NCBI GenBank assembly: GCA_014304965.1
Contig: JACRTZ010000116.1
Coordinates: 1 to 5,395, forward strand
Length of the DNA stretch: 5,395 nt
Origin: Vulcanimicrobiota bacterium
GTDB taxonomy: Bacteria > Vulcanimicrobiota > Vulcanimicrobiia > Vulcanimicrobiales > Vulcanimicrobiaceae
Reading direction: 5' to 3'
The notes under the pieces are model-generated. The model was not told where the DNA came from and did not search any database. It worked only from the letters and a program-made list of their open reading frames with translations. The translations under genes and the position numbers were made by a program. Numbering within the stretch: the first letter of the stretch is position 1; each line of letters starts with the position of its first letter. Positions 1 to 4,811 of the stretch are shown piece after piece.

Positions 1-163
1 TCGGAACACAGGTTGCAAGCGTCACGACGACGGTATCGGTTTTTGCGCGAGATTCGGCGGACACCGCGCGAGGCCGCGACGATGTTGCTTTCTTTCCCGC
101 GGCAATCGCCGCGTCGATTTCGGCATCGGTGGTGATAACGCGCGCGGGTGGTCGTCTACGCAT
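1..163 (-). CDS. DUF2442-family protein, N-terminal part (runs off the window)
   Basis: The first 54 codons of a minus-strand gene are visible, and the frame stays open to the left edge, so the C-terminus is missing. The ATG at 163-161 overlaps the stop of the upstream DUF4160-like gene by 8 bases, which suggests translational coupling. A GGAGG lies 13 bases before the ATG, a long spacing. After an arginine/proline-rich start the protein reads TDAEIDAAIAAGKKA (residues 12-26), then a RPRAVSAE segment (30-37) and a hydrophobic strand VVVTLAT (45-51). From memory this is the layout of long DUF2442 proteins: an acidic helix with D/E-I-xx-A, a basic stretch, xPRAVSA, then a strand leading into a small beta domain. 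Members often sit beside DUF4160 genes, as here. The biochemical role is unknown; an antitoxin-like partner role is only inferred from gene pairing. The family call is fairly safe because both neighbours fit the known pair. Confidence 0.72.
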   Translation of the reverse strand, partial: MRRRPPARVITTDAEIDAAIAAGKKATSSRPRAVSAESRAKTDTVVVTLATCVP

Positions 164-326
164 TGCCGGACATGTTCCTCCAAGCGACGAGAATGGCATC
201 GTATCCGTCGCGAGCGGCCGCCAATATCTTTCGAACGTCGCTCCGTTTCGTTTTTCCCATATTGACCGGATCGTTTCGTTTTGACAACGCGACCGTGCCG
301 TTGATCTCTATATCGACGATGATCAT
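156..326 (-). CDS. DUF4160-family small protein, probably 5'-truncated or frameshifted
   Basis: This frame encodes 56 residues from an ATG at 326 that has GGGGAG three bases upstream. The product contains MIIVDIEINGTVAL, then KRSDVRKIL and an ending with AILVAW, which fits the C-terminal half of DUF4160: a strand, then a helix ending in a conserved Trp. The same frame stays open upstream to a stop at 416-414 and there reads EFRVYPQDHEPVHAHGFYG (391-335). This is the family's characteristic N-terminal strand and histidine-rich D-H-x-P-x-H-x-H motif. No ATG, GTG or TTG exists in that upstream stretch, so the ATG product lacks the hallmark motif. A TTG at 417 in the next frame would supply MSTVHIRG if one base were removed from the G run (395-398) or T run (390-392). 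The gene is therefore probably a frameshift pseudogene or carries an assembly error. GC is visibly lower than in pheST. It is the upstream partner of the DUF2442 gene; the function is unknown. Confidence 0.68.
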   Translation of the reverse strand: MIIVDIEINGTVALSKRNDPVNMGKTKRSDVRKILAAARDGYDAILVAWRNMSGNA

Positions 327-418
327 CGTCTCCCCGTAAAACCCGTGGGCGTGAACCGGTTCGTGGTCCTGCGGATATACCCTAAACTCAAACGCCCCGG
401 ATGTGGACGGTGCTCAAT

Positions 419-447
419 AGTATAACCTAAGCCTGCTTGGGTTTCAA
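419..447 (-). promoter_or_regulatory. sigma70-type promoter for the DUF4160/DUF2442 pair
   Basis: On the minus strand TTGAAA (447-442) and TATACT (424-419) are separated by exactly 17 bases, each matching 5 of 6 consensus positions. It lies after the hairpin that follows cvpA and points toward the small gene pair. Transcription should begin near 412-410. That is downstream of the TTG at 417, so a product starting at that TTG could not come from this promoter. The start site is inferred from spacing only. Confidence 0.6.
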
Positions 448-502
448 GGCCAGAATCACGCTCCTGTAAGTGCCCGCGTCTCCAGTATTCGACCATGTGG
501 GC

Positions 503-535
503 GGCCGCAGCGCCGGTTCATGCGGCGCTGCGGCC
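503..535 (-). terminator. 13-bp hairpin after cvpA, probable transcription terminator
   Basis: GGCCGCAGCGCCG (503-515) and its exact reverse complement (523-535) flank a 7-base loop. The stem begins 13 bases after the cvpA stop codon. It is very GC-rich and should be stable. In the direction of the operon it is not followed by a T run, so it is not a textbook intrinsic terminator. It may act with Rho, protect the mRNA 3' end, or terminate without a U tract. Its place between an operon end and a new promoter supports a boundary role. Confidence 0.5.
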
Positions 536-548
536 CTTTACTCGGCTG

Positions 549-1091
549 CTAGACTTGGTGGCGGCCGAAGACGCCGTTCGAGAACGGCTTCGCAAACCAG
601 GGCAGCGATTTTTTCAAATACGTATCGATCGCGCCGAAAGGCTGCGCGAACACGCTCACCAAGTACGAACGGTGCAGATCCTCGCGGAAGTCTTTGCTGA
701 GCGGAAACCAGAGCGCGATAAAGAGCACGATCCACACGAACGCGGCCGCCTTCAAGAAGCCGACCGCCGCGCCGAGCAGCGCGTTGAACAGGCCGAGGAT
801 CGGAAGTTTCGCGATGCGGCCGAGCGCGGCACCGGCAATCGCGACGACGCCGTAGGCGAGCGCCGCGAACGCCAGCAAGCCGATCACGTGCGACGAGCCC
901 GGGCCCAGGCGGCTGACGTTTTCGATCGGCCCGTCCCAGATGCCGGGATAAACGAACGCGGCGCCTATGGCGGCGACCAACGCGATGACGCCGGTCAGTT
1001 CGGACACGAAGCCGCGCGCGTAACCGCGCCAAATGCCGAGGGCCAAGATGGCACCGATGACGAGATCCGGCCAAGCGAACGGAAAGTTCAC
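549..1091 (-). CDS. cvpA: CvpA-family inner-membrane protein
   Basis: This is a 180-residue hydrophobic protein with about four membrane segments at roughly residues 8-26, 29-50, 67-90 and 103-130. It begins with the CvpA-type signature: an aspartate in the first helix (WPDLVIG) followed by a charged RGYARGF turn between helices 1 and 2. The segment LGLFNALLGAAVGFLKA matches the family's later conserved helix. A hydrophilic tail follows. CvpA was named for colicin V production in E. coli; family members are implicated in envelope homeostasis, but no exact activity is established. I chose the GTG at 1091 because it overlaps the pheT stop as GTGA and gives a family-like N-terminus (MNFPFAWPDL). 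A GTG at 1112 would add seven residues (MRSRVAL) and enlarge the overlap. The nearest GGAG is 13 bases before the 1091 start. It is probably the last gene of the pheST transcript. Confidence 0.88.
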   Translation of the reverse strand: MNFPFAWPDLVIGAILALGIWRGYARGFVSELTGVIALVAAIGAAFVYPGIWDGPIENVSRLGPGSSHVIGLLAFAALAYGVVAIAGAALGRIAKLPILGLFNALLGAAVGFLKAAAFVWIVLFIALWFPLSKDFREDLHRSYLVSVFAQPFGAIDTYLKKSLPWFAKPFSNGVFGRHQV

Positions 1092-3463
1092 GAGCGCAAC
1101 ACGGCTCCGCACCGTTCTTGAAGCGACGCCGAGATCGCGGCGATGTAGCCGTCCGCTTCGGCGTCGGTCAAGGTCGCATCGCGTCGCTGCAGCAGTATCC
1201 GCACCGCGATGCTCTTCTTTCCGGCTTCGACTTGCGGCCCGCGGTACTCGTCGAACACGCGAACGGAGGCAACCACGCCGTCCGCCCCCGCGCGAACCGC
1301 GCTCTCGATGTCCATCGCGGCGATTTCGGGTGCGACGACGAGCGCGAGATCGCGTTCGACCGGCGGATATTTCGAGCGCTCGGCAAATCGCGGCACGCGG
1401 TATGCGGGCAGATCCGCAAGGCGCATGACGCCGGCGTACGCCGCGCTTTGGATGCCGTAGGCTGCGAGCAGGCGCGGATCGATCGCGCCGATGGTCGCAA
1501 CGTCTTCGTCATGGATCGAGAGCGACGCCGTTTTCCCCGGGTGAAACTCGCCGTGGCGGGTGGCGACCGTCACCGCATCGGTTCCGGCGAGCATGCGCGC
1601 GAACGCGAGCGAATCGCTCTTAAAGGCAAGGAAGCCGTCGTCGCGCCAGGCCGGCTCGTCCGGGACCTTGCGAATTGCGCAGACCCACGCGACGGCGGCG
1701 GTTTCGAGCGGGTCCGGCGCGCCGAAAAAGATGTGGCCGATTTCGAAACCTCGGTACGGCATGTCGCCTTCGTAACGCCGTACGAGCCCGAGGAGTGCCG
1801 GGAGCAGCGAAAAGCGCAGGTAGCGCTGATCTTCGGACAGCGGATTGGTCACTTCCACGACCTCGCCCGGCAGCGGAATGCCGGCGCGTTCGTACGTCTC
1901 CCGCACGCTCGCGGGTTGCAGCGCGAACGTGACGGCTTCACGGTAGCCCACGCCCGCGAGTGCGCGCGCGATGCGACGCTCGCCGTCGTACGCCGCGCTC
2001 GAGACGGCTTGGTCGAACACGGGCGGAATCGCGCTTGCGATGCGATCGTAGCCGGCGACGCGGCCGATCTCTTCGATGACGTCTTCGCGAATGCGAAGGT
2101 CGTTGCGCCACTCGGGCGGCGTCGCGACGAACGTTTCGCCGTCGCGCTCAAGCGAGAACCCCAGGCCCGTCAAGGCAAGTTGAATTTCGTCGCCGGTGAC
2201 GAGCATGCCGAGCAAACGATGCGCGTCCTGCGCGCTGACGCGGATCGGCGCGGGCGGCTCGATCGGCGCGCCGACCGCGAACGGCATGGCGACCGTCGCG
2301 CCTTCGCGCTGCAATAAATGCGCGGCGCGCGAGGCACCGAGCGAGCCGAGCGCGAGCGGCAATGTTTTTTCGTGCCGGGTCGAGGCATCGGTCCGAACGC
2401 CGAGCGCGAGGCTCATCCGCCGGATGCGCGGCCCCGAAAACGACGCCGCCTCGAGCAGCAGTTCGCGCGTGCTCGCGCTGACTTCGCTATCTCGCGCGCC
2501 GCGCAGGCCCGCGATGCACTGCGCGCGCTCGCCGTCGGCGATGACGAGAAAGGACGGATCGAGCGTGCGCTCTTCACCGTCGAGCGTCGTCATTTTCTCG
2601 CCGGGACGCGCGTCGCGCACGACCAACCGGCGCTCGGCGAGTTTATCGAAGTCGTAGAAGTGCAGCGGCTGTCCGATTTCGAGCATCACGAAGTTCGAGA
2701 TGTCGACGAGATTGTCGATCGGACGCTGGCCGGCGAGCGCGAGGCGCAGCCGCATCGAGAACGGCGACGGACGCACCGTGAGATTCGAGAAGCGTTGCGC
2801 CACGAACCGCCGGCAATCTGCGCTCTCGAGCGTAACGCTCGTGTCGGGGGTCGTCGCTTGGGAAGCGCCTTGCGTCAACGCGACCTCGGTGTCGGGTCCG
2901 CGCACGACGGAACCGAGTGCGGCGGCGAGCTCGCGCGCCAGGCCGACGACCGACATCGCATCCACTCGGTTGGACGTAACCTCCACATCGAGCACGTCGT
3001 CGTCGAGCCGGTACGCCTTGACGAAATCGGTTCCCGGCGGAACCGTGGGCTCGAGCTGCAGGATGCCGTCTTCAAACCACGCGCCTTCGAGCCCGATCTC
3101 GTCGGCCGAAACCAGCATGCCTTCGGAATCCACGCCGCGCATCGCGCGCGGCGCGATGTCGAGATTGACCAATTTCGCGCCGATGGTTGCAACCGGAACG
3201 GTCTGCCCCTCGGCGACGTTCGTCGCGGCCGTCACGATCGTCAGCGGCTTGCCGGCCGCAACGCCGACCGTGCAAATGGAAAGGCGGTCGGCGTTGGGAT
3301 GTTTTTCGACCTTGACGAGCCGCCCGGCGACGATGCCCGAAAGTTTGGGCCGGCGCTCGATCGCATCCACCGGAAATCCGAGCAGTGCGAGCCGCTCGGC
3401 GATCTCGTCGGAGGACAGCGAAATGTCGACGTAGTCGCGCAGCCACGCGATCGGAAGTTTCAC
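1088..3463 (-). CDS. pheT: Phenylalanine--tRNA ligase beta subunit
   Basis: PheT pairs with PheS in the cytoplasmic (alpha-beta)2 enzyme that charges tRNA-Phe using ATP. The 791-residue product is normal full length for the bacterial long form. Domains read in order. The N-terminal MKLPIAWLRDYVDI is followed by an OB-fold tRNA-binding domain (about 40-150, with VEKHPNADRLSIC). A B3/B4 domain, which edits mischarged tyrosine in the family, spans about 205-375 (IDNLVDISNFVMLEIGQPLH; ELLLEAASF; LGVRTDAS). B5 lies at about 405-475 (EWRNDLRIREDVIEEIGRVAGYDRI). A synthetase-like core without catalytic function covers about 485-680. The C-terminal anticodon-binding FDX-ACB domain starts near 697 (YPPVERDLAL) and runs to the end. 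No frameshift or gap is visible. The GTG start at 3463 is seven bases after the pheS stop and has GAGG at a good distance. It is co-transcribed with pheS and the following cvpA. Confidence 0.98.
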   Translation of the reverse strand: MKLPIAWLRDYVDISLSSDEIAERLALLGFPVDAIERRPKLSGIVAGRLVKVEKHPNADRLSICTVGVAAGKPLTIVTAATNVAEGQTVPVATIGAKLVNLDIAPRAMRGVDSEGMLVSADEIGLEGAWFEDGILQLEPTVPPGTDFVKAYRLDDDVLDVEVTSNRVDAMSVVGLARELAAALGSVVRGPDTEVALTQGASQATTPDTSVTLESADCRRFVAQRFSNLTVRPSPFSMRLRLALAGQRPIDNLVDISNFVMLEIGQPLHFYDFDKLAERRLVVRDARPGEKMTTLDGEERTLDPSFLVIADGERAQCIAGLRGARDSEVSASTRELLLEAASFSGPRIRRMSLALGVRTDASTRHEKTLPLALGSLGASRAAHLLQREGATVAMPFAVGAPIEPPAPIRVSAQDAHRLLGMLVTGDEIQLALTGLGFSLERDGETFVATPPEWRNDLRIREDVIEEIGRVAGYDRIASAIPPVFDQAVSSAAYDGERRIARALAGVGYREAVTFALQPASVRETYERAGIPLPGEVVEVTNPLSEDQRYLRFSLLPALLGLVRRYEGDMPYRGFEIGHIFFGAPDPLETAAVAWVCAIRKVPDEPAWRDDGFLAFKSDSLAFARMLAGTDAVTVATRHGEFHPGKTASLSIHDEDVATIGAIDPRLLAAYGIQSAAYAGVMRLADLPAYRVPRFAERSKYPPVERDLALVVAPEIAAMDIESAVRAGADGVVASVRVFDEYRGPQVEAGKKSIAVRILLQRRDATLTDAEADGYIAAISASLQERCGAVLRS

Positions 3464-3468
3464 GCGTG

Positions 3469-3472
3469 CCTC
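3469..3472 (-). promoter_or_regulatory. pheT Shine-Dalgarno overlapping the pheS stop codon
   Basis: The TGA that ends pheS runs into GG, forming GAGG five bases before the GTG start of pheT. This fixes the pheT start and implies that a ribosome finishing pheS is positioned to re-initiate, which would help keep the two subunits at equal amounts. Confidence 0.6.
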
Positions 3473-4556
3473 ACGCGAGCTGCGCCAGCACGGCAGGATC
3501 GTTTTCGAAGAAGACGCGCAGATCGTCTACGTCGTAGCGAACCATCGCGATGCGCTCGACCCCGAGGCCGAACGCCCAACCGCTCACGCGTTCGGGATCG
3601 TAGTTGCATTCGCGCAAGACGTCGGGATGGACCATGCCCGACCCGCCGATTTCGATCCAGCCCGAACCGCCGCACGTCTTACAGCCCGCATCTCCGCGCT
3701 TTCCGCTGCCGCCGCAACCGGGACACGTCGTGTCGACCTCGGCGCTCGGTTCCGTGAACGGAAAGAAGGACGGGCGAAACCGCACCGCTTGGTTCGGGCC
3801 GAACAGCTCGCGGCAAAGGCCCGTCAGCATGCCCTTGAGATGCCCGAGGTGGATGCCCGGCGCGACCAGCAGTCCTTCGATTTGCGAGAACATGTAGCTG
3901 TGCCGCGCATCGACGGCGTCGCGGCGATAGGCTTTGCCCGGATTGACGATCGCGATCGGCGGCGGATGCTGCTGCATCGTGCGGATTTGGGTCGGCGAGG
4001 TGTGCGGGCGCAGCAGTTTTCCGTTCGCGAGATAGAACGTGTCAAAACCCTCGCGCGCCGGGTGGTCGGCCGGAATGTTGAGGGCGTCGAAGTTATAGTA
4101 TTCGGTTTCGATTTCGTCGCCGAGCACCACGGCGAAGCCGCGCCGTTGGAAATAGTCGCACGCGTCTTCGAGCGTCCGACGCAGCGGATGGATCGAGCCC
4201 GTGCGCGCGGGCGGCGCCGGAAACGTCACGTCGATCGCGACGTCGAGTTGCGCGGCGAGTTCGCGATTGGTCAGCGCGCTCGACGCGCGTTCGAGTTGCG
4301 CTTCCAAACGCGCGACGGCTTCGTTGATCGTCTTTCCCGCTTCGGGACGTTCGGCTGCCGGCAGCGTGCCGATCGAGCGCCGCAGCGCCGTAATCTCGCC
4401 GTTTCGGCCGAGAAACGTCAGACGCAGCGCATCGAGCGCATCGCCGTCGTCAACGCTTGCGAGCGCCGCTTCGAAGCGTTCGCCGAGCGCGCTCAAGTCG
4501 TCGCCGAGCCGGCCGATTTCGTCCTCCTCCACGTCCGGAAATTCGAACGCCCGCAC
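3471..4556 (-). CDS. pheS: Phenylalanine--tRNA ligase alpha subunit
   Basis: This is the catalytic class II subunit of phenylalanyl-tRNA synthetase, 361 residues in the longest reading. An N-terminal coiled-coil arm that binds tRNA spans about 10-105 (LGRNGEITALRR). Next come the class II motifs: DHPARE (164-169), the motif 2 region around RRDAVDARHSYMFSQIEG, FRPSFFPFTEPSAEVD (260-275), and motif 3 WAFGLGVERIAM, with YDVDDLRVFFEND close to the end. The alanine in WAFG (A328) is at the usual substrate-pocket position. Residues 278-299 form a four-cysteine insert, CPGCGGSG and CKTCGGSG, probably a small zinc-binding loop of the kind seen in Firmicutes-type PheS. The start is uncertain. GTG 4556 is the first in frame but sits in the loop of a hairpin, lacks a good ribosome site and gives about 16 residues more N-terminus than E. 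coli or Bacillus. GTG 4532 (MEEDEIGRL) or TTG 4496 fit family length better. Confidence 0.97.
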   Translation of the reverse strand: MRAFEFPDVEEDEIGRLGDDLSALGERFEAALASVDDGDALDALRLTFLGRNGEITALRRSIGTLPAAERPEAGKTINEAVARLEAQLERASSALTNRELAAQLDVAIDVTFPAPPARTGSIHPLRRTLEDACDYFQRRGFAVVLGDEIETEYYNFDALNIPADHPAREGFDTFYLANGKLLRPHTSPTQIRTMQQHPPPIAIVNPGKAYRRDAVDARHSYMFSQIEGLLVAPGIHLGHLKGMLTGLCRELFGPNQAVRFRPSFFPFTEPSAEVDTTCPGCGGSGKRGDAGCKTCGGSGWIEIGGSGMVHPDVLRECNYDPERVSGWAFGLGVERIAMVRYDVDDLRVFFENDPAVLAQLA

Positions 4557-4572
4557 ATTCGGCGGGCGTTCG
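4544..4572 (-). promoter_or_regulatory. Hairpin at the pheS translation start, possible attenuator
   Basis: In mRNA sense CGAACGCCCGC (4572-4562) pairs perfectly with GCGGGCGTTCG (4554-4544) across a 7-base loop that contains ATGT. The loop and stem include the longest candidate pheS start (GTG 4556). The hairpin begins 26 bases after the stop of the small upstream ORF. No T run follows in the pheS direction, only AATTTCC, so a terminator role is weak. Masking or positioning of the pheS start is equally possible. A purine-rich stretch AAGAAGAAAG lies just before the stem. Confidence 0.45.
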
Positions 4573-4598
4573 GTAAACTTTCTTCTTGGAGGACGTGC

Positions 4599-4700
4599 CT
4601 AGCTGCTGGCCGCCGTTTGGTTGATTTGTCGGTACATCAGATAGGCGTAGACGGATCCGGTGCTCGTGAACAGTTTCCAGAAGCGGTCGCTAGTGCGCAT
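4599..4700 (-). CDS. YqzL-like small protein upstream of pheS
   Basis: This ATG-started ORF encodes 33 residues in the short gap between the RNA methyltransferase gene and pheS. The protein begins MRTSDRFWKLFTSTGSVYAY, continues LMYRQIN, and ends with a short polar tail. The pattern W-K-x-F-x-x-T-G-x-(x)-x-A-Y-L-x-(Y/F) is what I recall for the YqzL family of Firmicutes, small proteins of about 45 residues with unknown function. The resemblance is from memory. The nearest purine-rich ribosome-site candidate (AAGGG) is 13 bases before the ATG, a long spacing. No other in-frame start exists, because a stop lies shortly upstream. It follows directly on a strong promoter and is in the same frame as pheS, 14 sense codons apart after its TAG. 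An alternative reading is a leader peptide like E. coli PheM, but it has only two Phe codons, not a run. It would be co-transcribed with pheST. Confidence 0.62.
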   Translation of the reverse strand: MRTSDRFWKLFTSTGSVYAYLMYRQINQTAASS

Positions 4701-4759
4701 TAAAGTTGCGGTACCCTTCTTATCGTATTGTCACGGCCGCGCCGCGCGAGAACACCCGG

Positions 4760-4788
4760 AGTATAGCATGACCCCCAGGGGCCGCCAA
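4760..4788 (-). promoter_or_regulatory. Extended -10 sigma70-type promoter for the pheST operon
   Basis: On the minus strand TTGGCG (4788-4783) and TATACT (4765-4760) are 17 bases apart, and TGC directly precedes the -10, giving an extended TGnTATACT element. The -35 matches the consensus in 4 of 6 positions. It lies 24 bases beyond the end of the RNA methyltransferase gene and points to the small YqzL-like ORF. Transcription is expected to start near 4753, leaving a leader of about 50 bases, too short for a T-box riboswitch before the small ORF. Confidence 0.65.
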
Positions 4789-4811
4789 GACTTGACAAAT
4801 CAACCTTTTTT

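Noticed and set aside
148..339. 63-codon plus-strand open frame at the left end
   Set aside because: It is the complement of the DUF4160/DUF2442 frames, which show family-like motifs; no ribosome site or motif of its own.
323..496. 57-codon minus-strand frame (starting MVEYWRRGHL) whose TGA overlaps ATG 326 as ATGA
   Set aside because: The overlap is tempting, but the translation is not recognisable, the frame spans the promoter, and the competing frame over its second half encodes the DUF4160 histidine motif.
495..1121. 208-codon plus-strand open frame antisense to cvpA
   Set aside because: Highly charged low-complexity translation, opposite a well-formed four-helix membrane protein, and it starts inside the terminator-like hairpin region.
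1118..2317. 399-codon plus-strand open frame antisense to pheT
   Set aside because: Same composition artefact; the opposite strand encodes recognisable PheT domains throughout.
2318..3757. 479-codon plus-strand open frame antisense to pheT and pheS
   Set aside because: It lies opposite clearly coding pheT/pheS, is dominated by Arg, Ala, Asp and Glu with no recognisable domain, and crosses the junction of the two real genes. High GC makes such frames common.
4544..4590. The pheS-start hairpin as a plus-strand terminator, since the plus strand continues into a T/C-rich stretch
   Set aside because: There is no plus-strand gene upstream that would need a terminator, and the T-rich stretch begins several bases after the stem.
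3627..4703. 358-codon plus-strand open frame antisense to pheS and the small ORF
   Set aside because: Arg-rich, no motif, fully opposite PheS catalytic motifs.
4701..4760. T-box riboswitch upstream of pheST, as in many Firmicutes
   Set aside because: The leader before the small ORF is only about 50 bases and I see no T-box-like conserved sequence or terminator/antiterminator pair there.
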